From NCBI RefSeq assembly GCF_013376005.1, contig NZ_JABMJK010000010.1, positions 186,001 to 250,000 of the forward strand: a stretch of DNA of 64,000 bases, read 5' to 3'. A model generated the notes under the pieces. The model was not told the DNA's origin. It saw nothing but the letters and a program-made list of their open reading frames with translations, and made no database searches. Position numbers and translations under genes: made by a program. Of this stretch, positions 1-7,217 are shown one piece after another. Numbering within the stretch: the first letter of the stretch is position 1; each line of letters begins with the position of its first letter. This DNA comes from Duganella sp. SG902 (GTDB taxonomy: Bacteria; Pseudomonadota; Gammaproteobacteria; Burkholderiales; Burkholderiaceae_D).

Positions 1-120
1 CAGGTCGCTGATGTAGCGGGTCACATTGGCCGGCGAGGTGTCGAGCGCCTCGGCGGCGCGGGCGAAGCCGTCGCGCTTGACGACTTCCACAAACACTTCC
101 AGCGCACGCAATCGGTCCAT
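1..120 (-). CDS. LysR-family transcriptional regulator, N-terminal fragment
   Basis: Only the first 40 codons are in the window; the gene runs off the left edge. The translation opens MDRLRALEVFVEVVKRDGFA and continues with AAEALDTSPANVTRYISDL, the winged helix-turn-helix of LysR regulators (the LRALEVFVEV first helix and the A..L..S.. recognition region). It would bind DNA in the cytoplasm. The effector domain is outside the window, so its target pathway cannot be judged. Confidence 0.8.
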   Translation of the reverse strand, partial: MDRLRALEVFVEVVKRDGFARAAEALDTSPANVTRYISDL

Positions 121-134
121 GCCTCACTCCACAA

Positions 135-169
135 GAAAAAAGCCGCGGCACCGGAGGGTGGGGCGGCTT
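135..169 (-). terminator. Rho-independent terminator of the lipoprotein gene
   Basis: Read on the minus strand, AGCCGC (168-163) pairs with GCGGCT (146-141) and is followed directly by a run of six T. It lies just downstream of the stop codon of the minus-strand lipoprotein gene and before the LysR start. Confidence 0.75.
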
Positions 170-191
170 CGTCGCTTAACGCAGTCTCAAC

Positions 192-626
192 TTAGTGAGC
201 GATGTAATTGCCGGTCGCGGCTTCCTTGATCACGCGGCCGGCGGCGAGGGCTGCGCCGGAACCACCATGGGAGGCGCCGACGCCGCTCACCGGGCTGTCG
301 TGGGCCATGCCGACCAGCCCGACCGCCGCCTGGGCATCGCCGGCGCTGGCGGCGCGTTCGAACAATTCCATGGCTTCGCGGCGCTTGGCCGGATTGGACA
401 GGTAACGCAGCGCCAGTTCGCGCTGGGCTACCGGGGAGCCTTGCTCGGCCCACTCTTGCAGTCGGCGTTCGGCGGCGGGTTGACCGCTCGGGCCGATTTG
501 CATGGCAGCTGCTTCAATCACAGTCGGGGAGGGAATCGCATCTTCCTGGGCCTGGCAGGCGATCAGGGCGCCCACCAGCACCAGCACCGAAGATACCAAT
601 ACACCAGACTTGTTGAATAATTCCAT
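192..626 (-). CDS. Small lipoprotein with a Sel1-like helical segment
   Basis: The 144-residue product opens with a hydrophobic stretch (residues 10-23) ending in the lipobox LIAC, so it should be a lipoprotein with an N-terminal acyl-Cys at about residue 24. Residues 60-110 hold a Sel1/TPR-like pattern (VAQRELALRYLSN, then AMELFERAASAGDAQAAVGL). The C-terminal 35 residues are Gly/Ala-rich and unlike the repeat. The start at 626 is preceded by AAGGG ten bases upstream. It is monocistronic, with a terminator behind it. Function is unknown; Sel1-like repeats usually mediate protein-protein contacts. Confidence 0.7.
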   Translation of the reverse strand: MELFNKSGVLVSSVLVLVGALIACQAQEDAIPSPTVIEAAAMQIGPSGQPAAERRLQEWAEQGSPVAQRELALRYLSNPAKRREAMELFERAASAGDAQAAVGLVGMAHDSPVSGVGASHGGSGAALAAGRVIKEAATGNYIAH

Positions 627-922
627 AAATTAAATACCCTTGATTAAAGCAAAGCGCAAACCTCGATGCGTTGCACCATTATACTTGCATCTGGGCAAAT
701 TGTCGAATACGCAATATCACGCAGAGCCATGCCTTGGTTTTGATTCCTTTTGCAAGTGCTGGCGATATTAACATGAAGAATTTGTGCTCCCCGTTCAGGA
801 AACGCTAACCAGGGTAACAATTGTAACCATTCGTTAATGGCAAAAAAGGCATGGATGGACGAAGCCGGGCTGTGCAATGCAGCAAAGCCGGGACTTCATA
901 AATCGTGAACGATGGCGGGCGG
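627..922. other. Intergenic region, no supported gene
   Basis: This 296-base stretch lies between the lipoprotein start and the Hpt gene stop. It should carry the lipoprotein promoter on the minus strand. A 77-codon minus-strand open frame (877-644) has no recognisable motif and no clear ribosome binding site, so I do not call it. I see no strong hairpin. Confidence 0.4.
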
Positions 923-1318
923 TCAGGCGCCTGGGGAAGTATTACGCTGCAGCCAGGCATCGGCATCGCGCAAGACCAGTTGATATTCGGACTCCAGCGC
1001 GGCGAACAGGGCGGGGATGGCGTCTATTTGCTGCTCGGCGATGGCTTTTTCCAGCTTGAGGGATGCGGACACCAGCCGTTTGGCGCCCAAGGTGCCGATC
1101 GAGCCGCGCAGGCTGTGGAAAATCTTGCCCGCGTCGTGCAGCCGCTGCTCGCGCAGCGCGGCACCGGCCTGCTCGAACGGCGTCATGCGTGGCGCGCAGG
1201 CGTCGCGGACGATTTTGCTGACGATGCCCAGCGCCTTGTCATCGTTACCCATGTATTTCAACAAGGTGTCGACGGAGAAAATACTTTCTTCGGCTGGTGG
1301 CGGGCTTGCTTCAGTCAT
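923..1318 (-). CDS. Hpt-domain phosphotransfer protein
   Basis: A 131-residue cytosolic protein made of one histidine phosphotransfer domain. The phospho-accepting His is about residue 68 in HSLRG, the classic H-x-L-[KR]-G motif, followed by SIGTLGAKRLVSASLKLE, typical of the second helix of the four-helix bundle. It would relay phosphate between a hybrid sensor kinase and a response regulator, neither of which is in the window. The start at 1318 has GGAG six bases upstream. Its 54-base gap from the Anbu gene upstream leaves open whether it shares that transcript. Confidence 0.88.
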   Translation of the reverse strand: MTEASPPPAEESIFSVDTLLKYMGNDDKALGIVSKIVRDACAPRMTPFEQAGAALREQRLHDAGKIFHSLRGSIGTLGAKRLVSASLKLEKAIAEQQIDAIPALFAALESEYQLVLRDADAWLQRNTSPGA

Positions 1319-1372
1319 TCATTACTCCAGGACAGGTTGCCTTAATCCTATCATACGCTTGCCCGGCGCCCC

Positions 1373-2248
1373 TCACTGTTGCCCGTCGTGAAATTGTTGC
1401 GACAGGGTTTGCAATGGCGAACGTGTGACGGCCGGTACCGCAACACTCGCCGGAGGCGCCATCCGCACAGGCGCGCCGCCGGTGTTGGCGGAATGCAACA
1501 CATTGCCCTGGGATTCCGGCGCGGCGTTCCAGGCCGGCGCCTCCAGCCCTTCGAATACGCGCTTGAGCTGCTGCCCCCAGGTGCTGCGGATCATCTGGAA
1601 ATACTCGTTGCGCTCATCAATTGTTACAAAATGGGTCACGGCCAGCTTGTCGGTCTCATACACCAGCATATCGAGCGGCAGGCCGACCGAAACGTTGGAA
1701 CGCAGGGTGGAATCCATGGAAATCAGCGCGCACTTGGCGGCATCGTCGAGCGAGGTGGCCGGGGTGACCACACGGTCGATGATGGGCTTGCCATACTTGG
1801 CCTCGCCGATCTGGAAATAAGTGTTCTCGTCGTGCGATTCGATGAAATTGCCGGCGGAATAGATCTGGAACAGGCGGCAGCGCTCGCCCTTGATCTGGCC
1901 GCCGAAAATGATGCTGACGTTGAATTCAATGCCGAACGACGACAGCGCCTCCGCGTCGCGCGCATGCACCTGCCGCACCGCCTCGCCGAGGATACGCGCC
2001 GCCTCGTACATATTGGGCGCGGTCCAGATGCTGTGGCCGTCCTCGGTCTTGAGCTCGGACGCCAGCTGGCGGATCGATTGCGAGATCGACAGATTACCGG
2101 CCGTCATCATCACCATCATGCGGTCGCCGGGGATTTCAAACACGCTCAGCTTGCGGAAAGTGCCGACCTGGTCCACCCCGGCATTGGTTCGCGAATCGGA
2201 TAGAAACACCAGTCCGGCGTTCAGGCGCATGCCCACACAATAGGTCAT
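1373..2248 (-). CDS. Proteasome-type protease, Anbu family
   Basis: A 291-residue member of the Anbu (ancestral beta subunit, COG3484) branch of Ntn hydrolases. After removal of Met the chain begins TYCVGMRL, giving the N-terminal Thr nucleophile. Asp17 (in SDSRTNAG) and Lys32 (in FRKLSV) complete the usual Thr/Asp/Lys set, and RMMVMMTAGNLSISQSI matches the family. Anbu proteins assemble into open helical rings in the cytoplasm; proteolytic activity has been hard to show. The next three genes upstream are those that commonly accompany Anbu. The C-terminal 50 residues are Ala/Pro/Ser-rich and look disordered. A 40-base gap and weak ribosome binding site precede the start. Confidence 0.9.
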   Translation of the reverse strand: MTYCVGMRLNAGLVFLSDSRTNAGVDQVGTFRKLSVFEIPGDRMMVMMTAGNLSISQSIRQLASELKTEDGHSIWTAPNMYEAARILGEAVRQVHARDAEALSSFGIEFNVSIIFGGQIKGERCRLFQIYSAGNFIESHDENTYFQIGEAKYGKPIIDRVVTPATSLDDAAKCALISMDSTLRSNVSVGLPLDMLVYETDKLAVTHFVTIDERNEYFQMIRSTWGQQLKRVFEGLEAPAWNAAPESQGNVLHSANTGGAPVRMAPPASVAVPAVTRSPLQTLSQQFHDGQQ

Positions 2249-2288
2249 CGTTGTACAGTATTGATTAGAAGTATCGTTATTTTACCGC

Positions 2289-3092
2289 TCATTGCGGCGT
2301 AATCTGTACATCCACGCTCAAAGACTCGGTGCCGCCGCCGCGCCGCACGCCGCGCACCGGCGCCGCGCCGTCATAATCGCGGCCGATGGCGAGACGGCAA
2401 TAGGCGTCCGTCATCAGGCGCGCGTGGGTCACGTCGATGCTGACCCAGCCGCTGTAATCCTTGTCATCGGCCCACGCGTCGACCCAGGCGTGGCTGGCGG
2501 CGTGGTCGCTGTTTTCCGGGTCGATATAGCCGGAAACATAGCGCGCCGGGATGCCGTGCGCATGGCAGCACGCGAGGAACAGGTGGGCGTGGTCCTGGCA
2601 CACGCCTTGGCCCAGCGCCAGCGCGTCGCTGGCCGTGGTGTCGACGGCGGTCGCACCGCTTTGATACCGGACCGCACCAAAGATGTGCTCCGCCAGGCAC
2701 ATCAGATCGCGCGTGGCGGCCTTGCCGTCCGGCAGGCAGGACGCCGCCAGTTCCAGTATGCCGGGTGTGGCCGCGGTCAGGCGGGTCGGGACGGTGAAGA
2801 TCAGCGGCGACAGCGTATCGCCGTTGGGCACCCGGCCCCGGTCCGGCGCCGTGGTTTGAACCACCCCGCTGGCGACGATCGACAAGGTCTGGTGCGGCAC
2901 ATCCATGGTCATCATGTGCGACAGGTTGCCGTAGGCGTCGGTGTAGGCGTGCACGTGGCCGGGCGTGGACAGCTGCCACGACAGCACATGCTGCTGCGGC
3001 TCCACGCGCGGCGTCAGGTGCAGCTGCTGGATGGTGTAGGCCAGCGGCAGGCTGTAGGTGTAGCGGGTTTCATGCCGTATGGTCAATTGCAT
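2289..3092 (-). CDS. Transglutaminase-like cysteine peptidase/ligase family protein
   Basis: This 267-residue cytosolic protein has a bacterial transglutaminase N-terminal region (MQLTIRHETRYTY) and a transglutaminase core. Cys155 in GQGVCQDHAH, His191 in ASHAWVDAW and Asp210 in WVSIDVTH form the expected triad. The start has AAAGG seven bases upstream and lies 15 bases after the alpha-E stop, so the two are cotranscribed. The family is regularly found with Anbu, alpha-E and ATP-grasp genes and is thought to make or break amide/isopeptide bonds on an unknown peptide or protein. The substrate cannot be read from the sequence. Confidence 0.9.
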   Translation of the reverse strand: MQLTIRHETRYTYSLPLAYTIQQLHLTPRVEPQQHVLSWQLSTPGHVHAYTDAYGNLSHMMTMDVPHQTLSIVASGVVQTTAPDRGRVPNGDTLSPLIFTVPTRLTAATPGILELAASCLPDGKAATRDLMCLAEHIFGAVRYQSGATAVDTTASDALALGQGVCQDHAHLFLACCHAHGIPARYVSGYIDPENSDHAASHAWVDAWADDKDYSGWVSIDVTHARLMTDAYCRLAIGRDYDGAAPVRGVRRGGGTESLSVDVQITPQ

Positions 3093-3107
3093 GGGATAGC
3101 CTTTCGC

Positions 3108-4055
3108 TCACGCCGCCAATGGGACCAGGAAATCGCGGCTGACGCGGTTGCCCAGTTCGTAGATGTCGGCCAGGAAGCGGGTCAGCGTGTCGTGCAGGCC
3201 TTCCGCCAGGATGTCCTCGATCTTGCCGAACTGCAGCTCGGCGCGCAGGCGGCCGGCGAAGCGCTCGGTGTCGGCCGAAACGTCGTTGCGCACCTCGTGC
3301 AGGTTGGATACCACCTCGTCCATGCAGGCCAGCAGCGAGCGCGGCATGTCGGCGCGCAGCATCAGCAGCTCGGCGATGCGGGCCGGGGTGATGACGTCGC
3401 GGTAGACCTTGCGGTAAATCTCGAAGCCGGACACCGAGCGCAGCATCGCGCCCCAGTAATAGAAGTCGCGCTGGCTCATGCTTTCGCCGCTCTCCGGCGC
3501 GCCGCCGTGGTATTTCACGTCCAGGATCCGCGCCGTGTTGTCGGCCCGCTCGAGGAAGGTGCCCAGGCGGATGAAATGCACGGCCTCGTCGCGCAACATG
3601 GTGCCCAGCGTGACGCCGCGCGACAGGTGGGAGCGGTACTTGACCCATTCAAAGAACTTGCTGGGGTCGGTTTCCAGCAAATCGCTGGTCAGGCGGCGTT
3701 GCATGTCCAGCCAGGTCTGGTTCTGGATTTCCCAGACCTCCGTGGTCAGGGTGCCGCGCACGGCGCGGGCGTTTTCGCGCGCCGCCGTCAGGCAAGCCAC
3801 GATGGAGGACGGGTTGCCGGGGTCGCGCACCATGAAATCGATGACTTCGCGGCCCTCCAGCGATTGGTACTTCTGATCGAACGCGTGTTGCAGCTCGGAG
3901 ATGCCGAGCAGGGCGCGCCAGCCTTCGGCGTTTTCCTCGTCCGACTGCGGCAGCATCGAGGTCTGTACGTTCACATCGAGCATGCGGGCGGTGTTTTCGG
4001 CGCGCTCGGTGTAGCGCGCCATCCAGAACAAATGGTCAGCGGTGCGGCTCAGCAT
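3108..4055 (-). CDS. Alpha-E domain-containing protein
   Basis: A 315-residue, largely helical protein beginning MLSRTADHLFWMARYTERAE, the signature start of the alpha-E (DUF403) family, with FLERADNTARILDVKYH in the middle as a second conserved patch. No signal peptide or membrane segment. It follows the ATP-grasp gene by three bases and precedes the transglutaminase gene by 15 bases. These three families form a conserved trio proposed (Iyer and Aravind work on amidoligase systems) to act in synthesis or modification of a peptide. Its biochemical activity is not established. Confidence 0.92.
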   Translation of the reverse strand: MLSRTADHLFWMARYTERAENTARMLDVNVQTSMLPQSDEENAEGWRALLGISELQHAFDQKYQSLEGREVIDFMVRDPGNPSSIVACLTAARENARAVRGTLTTEVWEIQNQTWLDMQRRLTSDLLETDPSKFFEWVKYRSHLSRGVTLGTMLRDEAVHFIRLGTFLERADNTARILDVKYHGGAPESGESMSQRDFYYWGAMLRSVSGFEIYRKVYRDVITPARIAELLMLRADMPRSLLACMDEVVSNLHEVRNDVSADTERFAGRLRAELQFGKIEDILAEGLHDTLTRFLADIYELGNRVSRDFLVPLAA

Positions 4056-4058
4056 GAT

Positions 4059-5498
4059 TTATTTCTCCAGAATCCAGGTATCCTTGGTGCCGCCGCCTTG
4101 CGACGAGTTCACCACCAGCGAGCCTTCCTGCAGCGCCACGCGTGTCAGACCGCCCGGCACCATGGAAATCGTCTTACCGGACAGCACGAACGGCCGCAAA
4201 TCGATGTGGCGCGGCGCCACGCCGCTTTCGACGTAGGTCGGGCAGGCGGACAGGGCCAGCGTCGGCTGGGCGATGTAGCCGTCCGGCCGGGCGATCAGGC
4301 GCTGGCGGAAGTCTTCGATCTGCGCCTTGGTCGAGGCCGGGCCGACCAGCATGCCGTAGCCGCCGGCGCCGTGGACTTCCTTGACCACCAGCTGCGGCAG
4401 GTTGGCCAGGGTGTACGCGAGATCCTCCTTTTTGCGGCACTGGTAGGTCGGCACATTGTTCAGCACCGGCTCCTCCGACAAATAAAACTTGATCATGTCC
4501 GGCACGTAGGGATAGATCGACTTGTCGTCCGCCACGCCGGTGCCGATGGCGTTGGCCAGCGTCACGCGGCCGGCGCGGTACACCGACAGCAGGCCCGGCA
4601 CGCCCAGGGAGGAATCGGGCCGGAACGCCAGCGGATCGAGGAAATCGTCGTCCAGCCGGCGGTAAATCACGTCCACCCGCTTGGGGCCGCGCGTGGTGCG
4701 CATGAACACCGTGTTGTCGCTGACAAACAAATCCTTGCCCTCGACCAGCTCCACGCCCATCTGCTGGGCCAGGAAGGCGTGCTCGAAGTAGGCCGAGTTG
4801 TACATGCCCGGGGTCATCACCACCACGGTGGGGTCGTTGATGCCCATCGGCGCCACCGAGCGCAGGTTATCGAGCAGCATGTCGGGGTAATGATCGACCG
4901 GGGCGATCTTGTTGCGGGCGAACAGTTCCGGGAACAGCCGCATCATCATCTTGCGGTCTTCGAGCATGTACGAAACGCCGGACGGCACCCGCAGGTTATC
5001 TTCCAGCACGTAGAATTCGCCCTGGCCGGCCCGCACGATGTCTACCCCGGCGATGTGGGCGTAGATGTCGGAGGCGACGTTGATGCCTTGCATCTCCGGC
5101 CGGTATTGCGCGTTCTTGTAGATCTGTTCGGCCGGGATAATGCCGGCCTTGATGATGTTCTGATCGTGGTAAATATCGTGGACGAACATGTTCAGCGCCT
5201 TGACGCGCTGGACCAGACCGGTTTGCAACTGTTTCCATTCGGCCGCCGGGATGATGCGCGGGATGGTATCGAAGGGAATCAGCCGCTCGGTGCCGGCATC
5301 GTCGCCATAGACGGCGAAGGTGATGCCGACCCGCCGGAACGCCAGGTCGGCCTCGGCGCGCTTGCGTTCCATGGTCTCCGCCGACTGGCGCTGCAGCCAG
5401 CCGCAGAACTCGCGGTAGTGTTCACGTATCTCGGCACTGGCTGTGTGCGCCAGGCCGTCAGCAGTCATTTCATTGAAGAAGTTGGCCATATCGAACAT
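4059..5498 (-). CDS. Circularly permuted type 2 ATP-grasp protein
   Basis: First gene of the Anbu-linked operon, 479 residues. It matches the circularly permuted ATP-grasp family: GITFAVYGDDAGTERLIPFD near the N-terminus, YVLEDNLRVPSGVSYMLEDR in the middle, VVKEVHGAGGYGMLVGP as the nucleotide-binding loop, and the C-terminal HIDLRPFVLSG. Such enzymes activate a carboxylate with ATP and ligate it to an amine; the product here is unknown. Translation may start at 5498 (MFDMANFF) or three codons later at 5489 (MANFFNEM). AGGGA lies directly against the first ATG but nine bases from the second, so 5489 is the better-placed start. Confidence 0.92.
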   Translation of the reverse strand: MFDMANFFNEMTADGLAHTASAEIREHYREFCGWLQRQSAETMERKRAEADLAFRRVGITFAVYGDDAGTERLIPFDTIPRIIPAAEWKQLQTGLVQRVKALNMFVHDIYHDQNIIKAGIIPAEQIYKNAQYRPEMQGINVASDIYAHIAGVDIVRAGQGEFYVLEDNLRVPSGVSYMLEDRKMMMRLFPELFARNKIAPVDHYPDMLLDNLRSVAPMGINDPTVVVMTPGMYNSAYFEHAFLAQQMGVELVEGKDLFVSDNTVFMRTTRGPKRVDVIYRRLDDDFLDPLAFRPDSSLGVPGLLSVYRAGRVTLANAIGTGVADDKSIYPYVPDMIKFYLSEEPVLNNVPTYQCRKKEDLAYTLANLPQLVVKEVHGAGGYGMLVGPASTKAQIEDFRQRLIARPDGYIAQPTLALSACPTYVESGVAPRHIDLRPFVLSGKTISMVPGGLTRVALQEGSLVVNSSQGGGTKDTWILEK

Positions 5499-5611
5499 TC
5501 CCTATTGAGCACGTTTATTCTTCTATCAAGAAACGTGCCAGTGGAAATGCCCGGTTTTGGTGCGATTACGTAATGACTTTATTTCGCTGGGCCGATTTAA
5601 GCAGAGTAGCC

Positions 5612-5645
5612 CGCCGGGGCATGCGGCATATCGCATGCCCCGGCG
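5612..5645 (-). terminator. Strong hairpin downstream of the PRC-barrel gene
   Basis: CGCCGGGGCATGCG (5612-5625) is perfectly repeated in inverted orientation at 5632-5645 around the loop GCATAT, giving a 14-bp stem. It lies about 30 bases beyond the stop of the minus-strand PRC gene and upstream of the Anbu operon. No T-run follows on either strand, so termination may be Rho-assisted, or the hairpin may protect mRNA ends. Confidence 0.55.
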
Positions 5646-5673
5646 AGCCAATGGTGCGCCGGGTAGGCCGGCG

Positions 5674-6219
5674 TCAGATATTGCCGATGTTGCCGGTGCC
5701 GGTGGTGCCGCTGCCCGAGCCCAGCGTGCCGCCGCTGGTGCTGCCGTAACCCTGGTCGCTCTGCAGGCTGCCGCTGGAGCTGCCCATCACGCTGCCGCTG
5801 GCGGTGACGCCGCCGGGCACGCTTTGACGGGTGCCGTAGAAGTTGTGCAGCTGGGTGTTGAATTCGGTGCTGGCCATGTCGGGCCAATCGTCCTTGTCAA
5901 AGCCGGGAGCGTTTTTCAGGTGCTCCTTGGACACGTCCAGCAGGAAGCGCTTGTTGACGGTGTCCAGCTCCAGCGCCTGCCAGGGCACGGCGAACAGCTT
6001 GTCGCCCATGCCCAGCCAGCCGCCGAACGACAGCACGGCGTAGGCCACCTGGCCGTTGCGCATGTCCAGCATGATTTCCTTGATGTCGCCCAGGTCTTCC
6101 TCCTGGCGGTTGTAGACATCCTCGCCGATCAGCGTATCCGCGCCCATCAGACGCGGGCCGGGGCCGGTGGTGTCGTCGTTGCTGTAAATGCCATAGGTAT
6201 CGCGGTCTAGATAGCTCAT
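5674..6219 (-). CDS. PRC-barrel domain protein
   Basis: A 181-residue soluble protein. Residues 24-90 (LMGADTLIGEDVYNRQEEDLGDIKEIMLDMRNGQVAYAVLSFGG...KLFAVPWQALELD) form a PRC-barrel of the kind found in stress-induced proteins that bind RNA or reaction-centre subunits. The C-terminal 50 residues are Gly/Ser/Thr-rich and low in complexity. I start at 6219 because GGAGA precedes that ATG by six bases; an in-frame ATG 51 bases upstream (6270) has no ribosome binding site. It is divergent from the DUF455 gene. Function is unknown; relatives are often part of the general stress response. Confidence 0.82.
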   Translation of the reverse strand: MSYLDRDTYGIYSNDDTTGPGPRLMGADTLIGEDVYNRQEEDLGDIKEIMLDMRNGQVAYAVLSFGGWLGMGDKLFAVPWQALELDTVNKRFLLDVSKEHLKNAPGFDKDDWPDMASTEFNTQLHNFYGTRQSVPGGVTASGSVMGSSSGSLQSDQGYGSTSGGTLGSGSGTTGTGNIGNI

Positions 6220-6395
6220 GATGGTCTCCAAGTGGTTGGTAATGCCCCGCGCAAGACAGCGCGGTGACATCCCACATCATGCGGTCGAGACGACGGCAGA
6301 GGTATAGGTGCGCGTGCGGTGTGGCTGTAGGACAGGGCTTAGTTCCCGGGTAACCTAGTGGTACACTATCGCCCTCGCCGATTTGGAAGACAACT

Positions 6396-7217
6396 ATGCA
6401 CGCCCCCACCGAACTGCGCGCCCGCGCGCTGCAATGCCTGATTGAGCCGGATCCGTCGGCCAAGGTGGCGGCGGTGTATGCGATGGCGGCGGCGTCGCGC
6501 GAGGGGACTTGCGTTCCGGACGCGCAGGCGGCGCTGTCATCCGTCGCCGCCATTCCGGGCCGGCCGGACAAGCCCGAGCTGGTGCCGCCATTGCAAGTCG
6601 GCCGGCGCGCCATGAACACGCCGGAAGGCAGGGCGATGCTGATCCATGCGCTGGCCCATATCGAATTCAACGCCATCAACCTGGCGCTGGACGCGGTCTG
6701 GCGCTTCCCCGGCATGCCAGCCGCTTATTACACCGACTGGCTGAAGGTCGCGCGCGAGGAGGCCTATCACTTCTCGCTGCTGCAGGAGCATTTGCGGCGG
6801 CTCGGCTACAGCTACGGCGACTTCATCGCCCACGACAGCCTGTGGGAAATGGTCGAACGCACCTGTGGCGACGTGCTGGCGCGCATGGCGCTGGTGCCGC
6901 GCACGCTGGAAGCGCGTGGCCTCGACGCCAATCCGCCGCTGCGCGCCAAGCTGGCGCAAGCCGGCGACCAGGAAGCCGCCGCCATCCTCGACATCATCCT
7001 GCGCGACGAGATCGGCCACGTGGAAATCGGCAACCGCTGGTACGGGTTCCTGTGCCGGCAGCGCGGTCTTGAACTGCTTCCCACCTACGCCGAACTGGCA
7101 CGCCAATACCGCGCGCCGACGCCGCGCGGGCCGTTCAATCTGCAGGCCCGCCGCCAGGCCGGCTTCACCGAGGACGAACTGCTGGCGCTGCAAGCCGCTA
7201 GTACCGCAGCGGGATAG
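6396..7217 (+). CDS. Ferritin-like DUF455 family protein
   Basis: This 273-residue cytosolic protein is mostly helical. LIHALAHIEFNAINLALDAVW, VAREEAYHFSLLQEHLRRLGY and ILRDEIGHVEIGNRWY supply the Glu/His ligands of a ferritin-like di-metal site (E-x2-H type pairs on successive helices). DUF455 is related to MiaE-like non-haem di-iron monooxygenases, but no substrate is known. The start has GGAAGA seven bases upstream. Its 3' end overlaps the convergent ABC transporter gene by 20 bases. Confidence 0.85.
   Translation: MHAPTELRARALQCLIEPDPSAKVAAVYAMAAASREGTCVPDAQAALSSVAAIPGRPDKPELVPPLQVGRRAMNTPEGRAMLIHALAHIEFNAINLALDAVWRFPGMPAAYYTDWLKVAREEAYHFSLLQEHLRRLGYSYGDFIAHDSLWEMVERTCGDVLARMALVPRTLEARGLDANPPLRAKLAQAGDQEAAAILDIILRDEIGHVEIGNRWYGFLCRQRGLELLPTYAELARQYRAPTPRGPFNLQARRQAGFTEDELLALQAASTAAG

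Noticed and set aside
644..877. 77-codon minus-strand frame in the gap upstream of the lipoprotein
   Set aside because: No ribosome binding site, no motif, and composition like intergenic DNA.
2292..5573. A 1093-codon plus-strand open frame antisense to the Anbu operon
   Set aside because: It is opposite four well-recognised genes; its His/Arg/Ala-rich translation has no domain. Long antisense frames are a by-product of high GC.
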